The position numbers were made by a program, and so were the translations under genes. Below, one piece after another: positions 46,885-58,299 of a stretch of 64,000 bases of DNA (the first letter of the stretch is position 1; every line of letters starts with the position of its first letter). The notes below the pieces were generated by a model, which was not told the origin of the DNA, did no database searches, and worked only from the letters and a program-made list of their open reading frames with translations. This DNA is from Labia minor (lineage: Eukaryota; Arthropoda; Insecta; Dermaptera; Spongiphoridae): NCBI GenBank assembly GCA_963082975.1, contig OY720350.1:13362910-13426909 (forward strand), written 5' to 3'.

Positions 46885-47359
46885 CAGCAGAACTTCGATA
46901 TCTCAAACCTCGGTAACTTAAAAACCTCTATAACTTCAAAAAATAATTTGTTCCCTTCCCATCAGAGCCCAAAACCTCAATAACCTAAATACGCAACCTC
47001 GATAACTTAAATAAGTAATCTCTGTATTGGCCCTCAGAAGCTGAAATTTTGAAGAAACAAGAATCAGGAGAAAGTCTTCAATGTAGAAGACGACAAATTG
47101 CCGAATTCCTTAATTTAGAACAATGTTTGTTTACGTGGTTCAAACATAGTGGACCCATACTGAAAGAAAAAGCTGAAGAGTTCGCTAATTCGCTGAAAAT
47201 CAAAAATTTTAAAGCCAGTAATGGCTGGTTAGAGAATTTTAAGGAACAGCCTTTAAAAAAATGTTATTAATCTAACCATAGACCTTTGATAATTTAAAAC
47301 CTCTATAACTTAAAATATTTTGTGTTTCCCTTGGACTTAAACTTATCGAGGTTCTACTG
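46885..47359 (+). mobile_element. Deleted Tigger (pogo) element
   Basis: The left end CAGCAGAACTTCGATATCT and the inverse of the right end, CAGTAGAACCTCGATAAGT, are near-identical; TA lies on both sides (46883-46884 and 47360-47361). At 475 bp it keeps only the DNA-binding part of the transposase. Confidence 0.88.
47049..47270 (+). pseudogene. Tigger transposase CENP-B-type DNA-binding fragment
   Basis: The frame reads QESGESLQCRRRQIAEFLNL, QCLFTWFKHSGPILKEKAEE and FKASNGWLENFKEQ. SGPxLxEKAxEFA...FKASxGWLxxFK is the hallmark of the CENP-B/Tc5-type helix-turn-helix in Tigger transposases. The DDE catalytic domain is absent, and the residues between WFK and SGP are shorter than usual, so a small internal deletion is likely. 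The frame is otherwise open. Confidence 0.85.
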
Positions 47360-47361
47360 TA

Positions 47362-48850
47362 TATCAATAATAAATATGTGCACTCAGAAGTCAAACCGAT
47401 TAACTCCAATTTTTAAAATTTTGCTAGTAAAGTAATTTAGAGTAATGTAAGTTAATCTGCAACATATGAAGAGAATAATTAATTTGAAAATCTTAATATT
47501 TCAATGCAATATACATTTTTCTGTAATCAATAAACTTGGATTTTCAACAAGCTGTGAACTTTGCGCTTCACTTTCTCAGTTCCTTTAAATTTGGAGTGGC
47601 ACATATATTAATATGTGTATATAATTTTTAATAAATTTAAAATTAAACAGGAAAGCAAATGAATTAACAAAATAATACGGTTTTGTTATAAGTAATCAAT
47701 AAAATAAATTATTTTTATCTTTTAAACTTGAAGATTTTTACGATTATGGAAAATTTAGATGATTTATTTCAAACTTTATATAAAGTAATTTAAAATCAAT
47801 TTGCAACTATTTGTAAATAAATGCTACAAGAATATTAGACAATATTTATATAAATATTAAAGGTTAAGGAAGAAAATTATGATAAAAATAAACGTTTCAA
47901 TTATTATTATTATTATTATTATTATTATAATTTTGTTAAATAAGAAAATATACAAAAAACTTCTTAGTTTTATCATTTTAAGATAATCTCTTCCCAAATA
48001 GTAATCAGCTAAAATCATTGGGACATTAAACATAAAATGTTATTATTTGTTTTTAATATGAAAATTGATAATAAAATCTTATTGGATAGAATCCACGTCC
48101 ATTTTGAAAACCTCCAAAGAATAACTGTGAATTGATTCATTTACATATAAATATTTTTTTATATATTAGTTCAAAAGCAAATATATCATAACAAGATTTT
48201 CAAGATGTTCAATAAAAGAATATTTTTGTTTTTATAATTATATTAAGTCTTTATACCTAAAAATTATTAATTGTGAAATCATTATAAAAGTATAATAAAT
48301 AAAAAAAAAAACGAAATCACAACAAAAATTATAATTAATTATAATCTTAATTGCGCCTTATATGGAATATTCTTTATTTTTAAATTTGTAAACCTCAAGT
48401 ATTTATTATTGTTTCATACACATAAATAAATATTGTGGTGGGGGGAAGAAATAAGAAGATCAAATAATTCGAATTGTAGGGGGTTACTAATATAAAATAA
48501 TTATATTTGCAGACAAGAAAAAGATTCGTGTGGGCATCAAGAAGAGATGGCCTCTTTTTTTGTTTTTTAAATTAATAAAATATGTAGAATATATAAATCT
48601 AGGCATAGAGTGTTATATTTTCTATTTTAATAAAAATAGAATGCTTTGAAGTATTTTTTTTTTTATTTTATTTATTTATTATTTTTTTAATGAAAAAAAT
48701 AGACTAATCTTTTGATTAGATATTATAGTAAATTATCTGTTATCTCTGTGTAGCTATTTTAAACTTTCTCCCATCTATTTTCAAGTAACCCTGGTGTCAT
48801 TGACCCTAAACACAAAGGGGGTTGGCATTCACCTGTTCGATCGCGTGAAG
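47362..48850. other. AT-rich, no gene seen
   Basis: TTA microsatellite at about 47902-47930; GC-richer approach to the candidate exon from 48770 onward. Confidence 0.5.
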
Positions 48851-48906
48851 ATGGCGTCGAAAATTGGGTCAGAGACCAATTTAGATCCAGACAAGGGCTA
48901 TTTTAA
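48851..48906 (+). other. Candidate first exon at a YY1-like start
   Basis: ATG 48851 lies in GAAGATGGCGTC, which is both a good translation-start context (A at -3, G at +4) and a YY1-like motif. The frame reads MASKIGSETNLDPDKGYF and meets a donor-like TAA/GTAAAA at 48907. The leader is GC-richer and contains CGATCGCG. No homology was recognised. A 64-codon frame just downstream has no clear relation. Confidence 0.35.
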
Positions 48907-49934
48907 GTAAAATGCAACAGCAGAAGGCTTTTTATCAAACACGATTAAAGTACATTTATTATTATACCAACAAGGGAAAGGAGATAACAAAAATATATCC
49001 CCTCTCCTGCAGTCCAATTAAACCCAAATGCAAGAAATCAAAAAATGAAGATGATTACTGTTTTATTAGAGAAAGTGAAATTTGTTTGGGTGTGGGGAAA
49101 TTGTAAAATAAATAATGAGATCCAATGTTATATATACGTAAACAAAGATAGAAATCTTTATGTAAATAAATTGTAGCGTTATAATGACACTAGAGATTGA
49201 TTTTAAATTTAAGATCAAATAATATAAGTAATATTAGAGTGTAATGATGATAAAAATGAAATTTCAACAACGAAATGATTTAAAATTAATTCAGAAATTT
49301 TCAGGAATTAACCTATTGCGGTTTTTTTATACACTTTTTATTAGCATAATTATGTTACTATATTATGGTATAATAGAGCTGTGATCGGAGAACACTGCAG
49401 GAGTAACACACAATATAACTATTATGAATTTTATTCAAATTTCCATTTCATAAATGCCATATTATAATACTATATATAAATTTTTACTATAAAGAATGAT
49501 ACTGAAGGGTGATAGATGGAATGTATTCATAATAATTCATGACTAATATTAAGTCCAAAGCAATAAATAGATACGGTATTAAAAGGAATACCTTAAAAGT
49601 AGTATAGTTATGAAAGGGATATAAAACATGTATTGATGTATAATATATTTATAGTAAAAATTTTATTTTTATTTCATATTTTTAAAATTTTTATTTATTT
49701 TATTAAAATTAATCAAATAATAATGATTTATAGGATTTGGGATAATAAAATGGTTTGTGTATAAATAATATTTTAATAGTAAAGATAAATTAAAGAGAAA
49801 TTAAAATTGAAATAAATAAGCGGGAGTGTCCTCCCCTAGACTTTCCCGCATATAAATAGGTATAAAGAGTTGTGAATGAATATTTAGAATGTAATAAAGT
49901 GCTACTTCCGGTTAACTGATATTTTAAATGTAAA
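48907..49934. other. AT-rich, no gene seen
   Basis: No feature was recognised. Confidence 0.5.
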
Positions 49935-50451
49935 AAAAACAGATATGGATATAATATAAATATTTTTAATTTTATTTTATTTATAATATATAAGGGCTGG
50001 CTGTGACGTCATGAAGTGCTGGGTGACGTCATATAATTTTAAATTAAGAAAAAACTAATGAAGATGATTTTTCTCGAGGATAAAACAAATACAAAGTGCA
50101 TAACACGAGGAGATATGCTTTCACGTGAAATTTGATATGAAAATAACCCTTCACTTCCTCTCTTCGATCGGCAATACTAGCACTTCGGGTTTCCGGATTT
50201 GCACCAAAAGTTGGTCCATTCATCATACTGATGCATTAAGTAAATATACCAAATTTCATCAAAATCCGTTGAGCCGTTCAAGCTGTACACATCTCTACGG
50301 ACACACAGCGGACGGACGGACAGACATCATGCTAAAAATACTTTTTTCCGATAAGAAAATGCATGATTCGTGGAGATATGTACCTAAAAATATCCACAGG
50401 TGAAATTTGGTGTGAAAACAATACCTCCCTTACTATCGTCGGTCGGTAAAA
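49935..50451 (+). repeat. Dispersed repeat R-C, copy 3
   Basis: Same orientation as 19883-20461, lacking the distal GGCCACAGGTCAACTTA-side edge. Ends GTCGGTCGGTAAA. TGACGTCA appears twice (about 50004 and 50024). Confidence 0.88.
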
Positions 50452-50747
50452 AGGAAACGCTACTTGTATAGGTAAAATGTCACTTCCGGTAGTCAGATCA
50501 TGATTAAATTTGGTATCTGAATTTTTTTCATATTTTTAAATCTATATACAAAATATGAAGCAAATATCTCGAAGCAAACTGGTACTTTACTTGAAAGGTA
50601 CACGCAACCATTGTAGGTAAAGTACCACTTCCGGTTAACCGATTTCGACGAAATTTTGATAGAAATCTACAAACTGTGAATAATATCGGTGTACCAAATT
50701 TCGAAGTCCTAGCTTTATTAGTTTTTGAGTAAATTTGCTTACAGACA

Positions 50748-50778
<31 letters not shown>

Positions 50779-50945
50779 CATACATACATACATACATACA
50801 TACACACACACAGACATAATTCCAAAAATGTTATTTTCCGACTCAGGGAGGTCTAAAACGTCAAGATCTATCAAAATCTCGAAGTCGAAATTTTTGACGA
50901 TTCCAATACTTCCCTTATACGAAGTATGCGGGAAAGTAAAAATGT
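50452..50945 (+). repeat. Repeat block R-D with TACA microsatellite
   Basis: Contains CACTTCCGGTTAACCGATTT, a block GTACCAAATTTCGAAGTCCT, a TACA array (about 50748-50800) and the end CTCGAAGTCGAAATTTTTGA. The layout parallels repeat R-B (same order of motifs around a microsatellite), but identity is low. Apparent frames across the array are incidental. Confidence 0.55.
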
Positions 50946-51329
50946 TTCACGATTCAATATTTCAATTCATTCAATTTTATTTCACGTCATTGTGAATAAA
51001 CGTCAAAGGTATATAAAAATTGGAAAATATCACAATTATAGTAATAAAAATAATAATACATAATAAAATCATTTATATTTTTTAATATACTACTAAAAAT
51101 AAATAAAGTTAGTTAATTGATTTTTCTATAAAATAAAGATTTTAAAAATATATAAAAAAAAATAATTCAGACAGATGAAAATTCGAAATAAAAGAATTAC
51201 CTATATCGAATACCATCATCTTTATCAGAAATTAATAACAAAAGTGTATTATAATAAAAGTATAGTAGTCTATAGTCTATATATATTCAGGGATAGATGG
51301 AGGAATATGAAAAACTAACATCTGTTGAA
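50946..51329. other. AT-rich, no gene seen
   Basis: No feature was recognised. Confidence 0.5.
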
Positions 51330-51589
51330 AGTACTTTGCAGCGTGATTCATAGTTGTCCAAATTTTATCTATCTCTATAACTCTAAGGAACTCGAAAATT
51401 ATTGGCCGCAGCATCCACACTTTTCCAAGTATGCCTATTCTGAACCACAATCCTCCAATCCTTACCCTCTCCTATCTCTTCCTACATTATCCACCCACTA
51501 CGTCCTTGATCTTCCAAACGGGCGTATCCCACTCGGTCTCTCCACCAATATTCGCCATACTTTCCTCTCCCATAGTGATCCAAATTACA

Positions 51590-51590
<1 letters not shown>
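51330..51590 (-). pseudogene. LINE 3' end, minus strand
   Basis: On the minus strand the sequence reads GKYGEYWWRDRVGYARLEDQ, then RIVVQNRHTWKSVDAAANNF and RVP-stop. The final block matches the C-terminus of the LINE at 29980-30978 (DRDTWRNVVVAAKNFRV). An AAT array (about 51591-51618) adjoins the upstream side. One in-frame stop interrupts the copy. The plus-strand frames here are shadows. Confidence 0.6.
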
Positions 51591-51618
<28 letters not shown>

Positions 51619-51620
<2 letters not shown>

Positions 51621-53389
51621 TTTTGATAAATATTCAACGAATTAAAAATAGTAAAATTAAAAAAAAAATAATAAATAGAAAAAATATAAATGCATTAATA
51701 AATATTACATAATTTTTTTTCTCTTTATTTTATGGAATTTTTATAAAAATTCCAATTAATTCAAAAAATAAAAATAATATACATTTACCATGCATTTTTT
51801 TTATATCTTTAGATTGAAAACAACCTACGCAAAAATGTTTCTTCCATCGATGATATGTATAAATCAAGGGAATCTTTTTTATCAAAAAAAAAGGAAAGTT
51901 CGACATTTCATTGCGGTCCGCAGAAAAAAACAACATAATAAATTATTAAATCTTAAATATTTAATACACAATTCAAATAATCCATGTTTCTTTCTAATTT
52001 TTAATTATTATTATTATTATTATATAAATATAATTTTAAAAGATGAAGATTTTTATCAAAATAATTAATAAATTTCATTTTAAAAAATAAATAAATAGTG
52101 TAGTTAAAAACGTTTCTAGAATTCATTCAAAAAGTCATTGAATAAATAAGAAAATAACTTTTAATCAATTGATATTTGAAAATAAATTAATGTAAAAAAT
52201 GAATGACTAACACAAATGATTTGAGGCATGCTTTTTTTTAAAATTACATTGTATCATATATATGATTGGGATGGGGAAGAACGATAATACCAATTGATAG
52301 CATAGAAGAGGAAAGATCTCTAAATAATAATGTTGTATACTGTGATACTGTAATGTGATATACAACAATTATTTTTATTAATTGATAATTTTTAAAATAA
52401 AAATACATCAAATAAGACTATGTATTTTAATGACTGACTGAATTTGGAAATTTTTGAAAATGACAACCAAAAAATTTTTATATCGGTCTCTCTCTTCATT
52501 CAAATTCTCTCATTGGTTTTACTATATAATATATTGTATCCCTACTATATTTACTATCCGTGGTCTTTTGGGAATCGCTTCCCCTATAAATAAGTTTTTT
52601 CGCCTACCCACCTTTTCTGCCAGGTATATCATGATTGTAATTATTTTCGATTTTATAAATTTAACTTTATATATTACGAGAGATCTCTTTCTATCTCTCT
52701 GCAATTCCCGAAAGATATTATATTAAAAGTTCATAAAGGAAGTGAATCATTTGATTTTCAAATTTCATGAATCTAATATTAAAGTTATGGACGACGCCTC
52801 CCACTCATTAACAATAATTTTATAAATTAAAATTTTGATATTTTCAATAACAATTTTTCGTTTTTGTTTTGAAAGTATAAAGTTTTTAGGTCCTTAATAA
52901 GATCATTACGAGAGTTTTTGATTTCAATTCATATGTAAATTTCTACATAAGAGACTTTCATATAACAACCACACCCATATGGCACATTCCGAGATAATAT
53001 TATAATATTAAGTTGAGATAATAATAAATCATCTTTAGTTTGGATAATTGTTTTTTTTTAGAATAAATAAATGAATGATTTTATTTTTGTTTTTTTTGAA
53101 ATAAACATTTTCGGTGGAATATGTTAGCAAAAATTAATTATTAAAAAAAAAATACTGCAAAGATGAAAAATGTAAAATAATTCATTCTATTTTAATTGGA
53201 TATTTAAATAACTTCCGAATTGGCAAGTAGAATAAAGGTAAGATTATATGTATTTTTTTTTTTTTTTTGGAATCCAATTAGGGAAAAATAGATTAAAAAA
53301 ATTATACAACTTTTAAGGTAATCTTAGTATTTTTAGCGTCTTTATTAAAAAGGTTAATGTAAATTTTAATCCCTTTAAAATGAACTTTA
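51619..53389. other. AT-rich, no gene seen
   Basis: A frame at 52454-52726 is hydrophobic and AT-driven. Its minus strand vaguely recalls a LINE tail but is not defensible. Confidence 0.4.
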
Positions 53390-53545
53390 ATGATCAAAAG
53401 TAAAAAGAATCAATTTCTGAAGAGTGATAAGGTCAAACGTTGTATTGAAATTAAGGAAATAATAGAGGGTGATTATTTTTCATTAAGTCAATCTATAAAT
53501 GATTGTAATGATATTTTAGATGATTTGTCTATTAATAATCAATAG
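53390..53545 (+). other. Small open frame, 51 codons, unknown
   Basis: The frame reads MIKSKKNQFLKSDKVKRCIE, then IKEIIEGDYFSLSQSINDCN, and ends LDDLSINNQ-stop. Composition is less skewed than chance frames here, and there is no low-complexity run. No start context, splice site or homology supports it strongly. Confidence 0.15.
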
Positions 53546-55072
53546 GAAACAAAATAAGTAAATATTTTTTTTCTTTATTTTATATAGTGTTTAAAAGGTT
53601 AGACTATTGCATTTATATGGATTTGAAATTGACTTTTAATTTAAATATTCTATCTAAACTATAAAACCTTTATACATTGTTTTAGAGTTAAATCATTATT
53701 TAAATATATTTAGGATATATTTTAAAAAATCATAAAGATTAATTTGAAGTCATTTTATAATGATGTACATAAAGTTCTGGTAAAAATAAAAGTTTTCGTA
53801 TTGTGGGGTATTATTAAATTATTTGATATTGATAGAGGTTATGTAAGCTTTTAAACATTTACTACTGGTTAACTACTAAACAATCAAAAAGATATTAGCC
53901 CCTGACATGTAGGCAACCATCGTATGCTATCTTTTAAAATTAAACTTGTAAGTATACAATATTAAAAGATTAATAAGTATTTTATTTACATATACTTTTA
54001 CTTTATTTTATTTTTCTAATCATCAATAAATATTCGTATTAATTTAATAAAATTAAATATAAGATTAAGTTTATTTTTTATTAAATACTCTTATTATTAA
54101 TAATCAATTTACGTTTTTTTTTTAAAAAAGTTAAATTTCTACAAATTAATAATGTTGTTAAATTATAGTCTTATAGTAGTATTTTGGTATTAAAACATTT
54201 TTACTTCAACTCGGGAAAAAACAATTGATTGATAAATTACGAGACAATTTAAAGATGAAAGGGCTGAGATGAATAAAATAGTATTTCATAATCATTTCAA
54301 TATTTTGAAACTTAAATTCAATTTTTTTTTTTCTGACAACAATCTTTTTTCTGAATTATATATATTATAAATAAATGATATATGAGGTTGAAATATATAA
54401 TAGTATGTTATGTGTATATACATTTCAATAAATAAATAAATAAAGTCTCAAGTCTATATATATTCGAAGGAGATTATTGATAACGTCCGAAGGAATTCCT
54501 AACAGCTTTGAATTGGTGTCTTTTTATAGTGATTTGGACCATTTTTCAAATGAGAGTTTCTATAGGAGAAAGGTCAAATCGTATAGAGATGTCTTCTGGC
54601 TTGCTCCGGGAAGGAAAAACATTTTGCAAATAGTTGATTGATCACCTCTGACCTTTAACATTTTAAAAGAGGAATAAAATAAACTTTAACTATTGAAAAA
54701 AAAAAAAAAAAAAATAGGATAAAAATTGCCTTACCGCAACTGTTATTATGTCCCTAATTAGAACAAATGTTGTTATATCCGTTTATCAAAGAAAAAAAAA
54801 TATTATTAAAATGTTGAAAAATAATTGTTGTTACAATTTTATAATAAATATAATAAAATATTGAATGAAAATGAAATGAAACAAAATTATAAAAATATAC
54901 TTTAAATGTAATTTATTAAGTAGTCTGTTTTATTGTATAGAATAATTAATTAATAGTAAGACTATAATTATTTTATAACCTTCAATTAAAATTTGTCTAA
55001 ATCAAATTAAATAAAATTTTATAAATTCAATTCATAAAAGAAACTTGACAGAAAAGCCAGTTGAAATATATT
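53546..55072. other. AT-rich, no gene seen
   Basis: A GC-richer patch at 54475-54660 has no recognised product. Confidence 0.45.
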
Positions 55073-55501
55073 AAAAGAGTTGTTTAAGGTAGGTGGCTTG
55101 GCCGAGAGTGTAGCGTGGCAACCTTCTACACAAGAAGTCGGCGTTCGATTCTAACCAAGAACGGATTTTTCTAATAAATTCAATTTAACATCAGCTGCCT
55201 CCGGCTCCAGGAACTGACAAGCCCTGGTTCTATTCAACCCTGCACCAGCAGGACTGCCTCAAAAACAAGCAACCATAAGCAACAATGGATCGTGATGAGA
55301 ATAACTCCAGTTGGTACCCAATCCACCCGTCACCTGGAGGATTCGGATCTTCACGAGCACTCAAAAAGAAAGAATAAAAGTTAACACCTAAGGAACATTC
55401 ATATATGGGCACACTTAACATCAATACCCTTGTATATGGGAGCTTTGCGTGATCCTAGATGGTCCAGACGCAAATAATAATAATAATAAAAGAGTTGTTT
55501 A
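55073..55501 (+). repeat. tRNA-derived SINE (family S2) with 14-bp TSD
   Basis: AAAAGAGTTGTTTA at 55073-55086 is repeated exactly at 55488-55501. The element (55087-55487) begins with a tRNA-like head: box A-like TGGCCGAGAGTG (about 55099) and box B GTTCGATTC (about 55144). A unique 300-bp body and an AAT-repeat tail follow. TGGCCGAG with a long head resembles tRNA-Leu/Ser. The perfect long duplication shows LINE-type retrotransposition and a fairly recent insertion. It is unrelated to family S1. Confidence 0.9.
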
Positions 55502-56255
55502 TTTTTTTTTTTTGCATCGAATCATTAAAAAATCTTATAAATTTAATCAATCAATAAAATGTTTCTCTTTTAATGTAGATTTACTTTAGTTTTTTTATTT
55601 ATAATTGACATTTATAATAGATAGTTTAAATTTTAATTAATCATAATATTGTAATAATTTTAATTAAGAGTCATGTTTTTTTTTCAATTTCAATTATCAA
55701 AATATATTTATATATATGTGGGTAGATAAGTATATAAATAAAAGAAAAAAATCTTAATTTTAAATGTGGAAAATAATTAATTAAATAAAGAAAATAATAT
55801 TTCCGAGATTTTTTTTAAAAAAATAAAAAAGATTCTTTGTATATTTTGTTAGGTGTGTGTGGAATGATGAGATTAGTCTCCTAAGGCACTTCATCCCTTT
55901 AAATCCCCTCTCATGACAAGCAAGGGATACAAGGGAATCTAATCTACTACCTTCAATCTATAGAATGTAGATACAGAAGAAATTAATTTGAATAATATTT
56001 ATAAATTCTATATTTATTTATTAGTAATATTTAATTAATATTAAATTGTATCATTCATTTATTATTCTCTCAATTCTAATATGATTTACCAAATTAAATA
56101 GGTTTAAATTTAAAAGATTGACTTATGTATTCTCTTTTGGTCATTAATCCTTTAAATTGATTAAAATCATATCTATAAAGTTTCAGGTAACAACAAACAT
56201 ATAAAAATAAGTAAAAGAAATTGATTGTCAGTACATAAAAAAGTAATCAGTTTTA
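55502..56255. other. AT-rich, no gene seen
   Basis: A patch at 55850-55960 is GC-richer; nothing was recognised. Confidence 0.45.
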
Positions 56256-56570
56256 ATGCCAGGTGAGAGTATCTTTTTTTTTGTTTTTTTGGATTATAGG
56301 ATGGGTAGGGCGGGTGAAAAAGGGAGACAAACTAGAAACGATAGTGTCTCCGGCGCAGTGAGAGGGCCCCCGGCAAAGTGTTGTGTGGCCATTGAAGGAG
56401 GGCGTCGGCATGAATGGAAGAGGCTCCGCCCCCGGCTGACGTCATCCAGGAGCATCGGGATGGGCCCCCGGGAAAGAGCTCGTTGCCCGGGCCAAACTGG
56501 GCCAATGCCCCCTCCGAGCCGGGATCTACCTGCCGAAAGGCTAAAGCCTACCTGTGCCTCTCTTTAACCA
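56256..56570. promoter_or_regulatory. GC-rich island with CRE and GC box
   Basis: This is the most GC-rich stretch of the window. It contains the GC box GGCTCCGCCCCCGG (about 56422-56435) followed immediately by a perfect CRE TGACGTCA (56437-56444), with many CpG. A 103-codon plus-strand frame spans it, rich in Arg/Pro/Gly and without recognisable domains; the minus strand is also partly open. A CpG-island promoter or first exon is the simplest reading; neither direction nor gene is known. Confidence 0.4.
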
Positions 56571-57653
56571 CAAGGGCTTTATGATAAAAGAGACTAGAGT
56601 GGGTGATGACAATTGGAATCTCTACACCAACCGATGTTTACCAAAATAATTATGATAAATACATCAAATTAATTACCCCAATATATATATATATAAATTA
56701 TAATTAATTTTTTAGTATTTAGAAAGAAAAATAGAAAAAAAAATAAAACATAAAAAAATAATAAAAATAATAAACCAAAATTACAAATTTGAAAAATAAT
56801 GTTTGAAAAGAAATTTAAAAATTTCTTATTATAAATAAATAAATATTATAATTCATTATATATTAAAAAATATTTAGAAATAATTTTTGAAAAAAAAAAA
56901 ACAATCTTGTTTGGTAACATATATTATTTGAAATAAAAATTAAAATTTCAATTTTCTTTTTCATCATTTAAATCTTTTATAAGATATTCATCAAATCACT
57001 TTCCCTGATTATACTATAATTTGAAAGTTATTCGCTCTCTCTCTCTCTGTCTATACTTTAGTATATATAGGCTTCAACTCTGATCTTTCTTCTCTCTCTC
57101 TTATTTTCTGTTGATGAGAATTTCCTCTTTGTAGTCTTTCCCCTTTGTATCTTTGTTTAAAGGTTAAATTACACACTTACAATTCTGTTGTTAATTTATT
57201 CACAAAGACGATTATATTACTTATTTAATTATTGATTTCAATGATGCCGTTTAAAAGGATAATTTTGGTTTCACTTGATAGAAATTACATTGATAGAGAT
57301 GTGTGCAATTTAAAGAAATAGATTATATGACAATTGTCTAAAATGAACAAATCTAAAAATGTATAATCAACATAAAGAAATCCTTTCTTGGTTTAAATTT
57401 TATCATTTTAAAAACTTTTTAATGTGTACAATTCTTCTTTTTACAGTGTTTTATTAAATTTGCTTTGTTCTTCTGTATTGTTCAAATCTAGTAACTCATT
57501 TTTAACACAATTGCAGTTGACCAATCGAACTAAAACTTTGCACACTTTTCAGATTTGGATGACAATACATGAATATGAAAACTTTAGCGTTTAATCAAAT
57601 TGGAGAAGGGGTTAATATAGTAAAAAAAAATTATTTACTAAAAAATTAAGAAT
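56571..57653. other. AT-rich, no gene seen
   Basis: CT-rich microsatellites near 57030-57110; no feature was recognised. Confidence 0.5.
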
Positions 57654-57997
57654 AAAATAAATAATTTAAAAAAAAATTAAGTTATAGTGTTTTATTTATA
57701 AATGCACTAAAAACTAGAAAATAATTTTTCTCTTTATTGCCATTTAATTTTGTCACCATTTTTAATTTAAATGCAAGCATTTTATTTGAGAGTTCCCTAG
57801 AAAATTAATTAACTGATTCATTTTAATTAGGCCCTTCAAAGTATCTAGACCATTGTTGTTGAAGTAGGCGGACCATTGTACAACCCCATCATGAAGAAGA
57901 ATATACTTATTGAGTCTAAGAGAAAAATTATTTTCTAGTTTTTAGTGCATTTATAAATAAAACACTGTAACTTATTTTTTTTTAAATTATTTATTTT
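57654..57997. mobile_element. Foldback/MITE with ~80-bp arms
   Basis: 57654-57734 and the inverse of 57919-57997 are almost identical, including AGTGTTTTATTTATAAATGC and ACTAAAAACTAGAAAATAAT. Candidate termini are CAGTGTTTT with TA outside, suggesting a Tc1/mariner-type MITE of about 300 bp embedded in the arms. No coding frame. Confidence 0.8.
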
Positions 57998-58046
57998 ATT
58001 AGTTTTGAATTCTCTAATATAAAAATATAATATATATATATATATA

Positions 58047-58299
58047 TGACGGCGTAAGGCTTTAAAAGGCACAGCTTACGCCATCTTACGTAGAACGAAG
58101 CAACTTGGTCGCTTGGCGGAGCAGGGAGTGAATGCTTGGGTACGCCGGTGGCAAAGCCACTTGAGAACGAGAGACTGCGAGAGAAGGACGTGTGCAATTC
58201 GAGACTCCCTGAACTGCTTATTGTTCTACAAATTCATATCCATCTACACACACACATATACACATGGCCGATCCTGAACACTACACCTCTAATTCTACA
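58047..58299 (+). repeat. 5' LTR
   Basis: 253 bp beginning TGACGGCGTAAGG and ending AATTCTACA, identical to 62768-63020 except one A/T difference near 58162. A TATA-like TTTAAAAGG lies about 15 bp from the left end. The first 12 gag codons lie in its right end. Confidence 0.95.

Noticed and set aside
50528-50995. Frames across the TACA array with Tyr/Val/Cys or Thr/His/Ile repeats
   Set aside because: A period-4 microsatellite stays open in several frames; no real coding signal.
52454-52726. 90-codon hydrophobic frame
   Set aside because: Phe/Ile/Leu/Tyr-rich translation is expected from AT-rich DNA; no domain or splice support.
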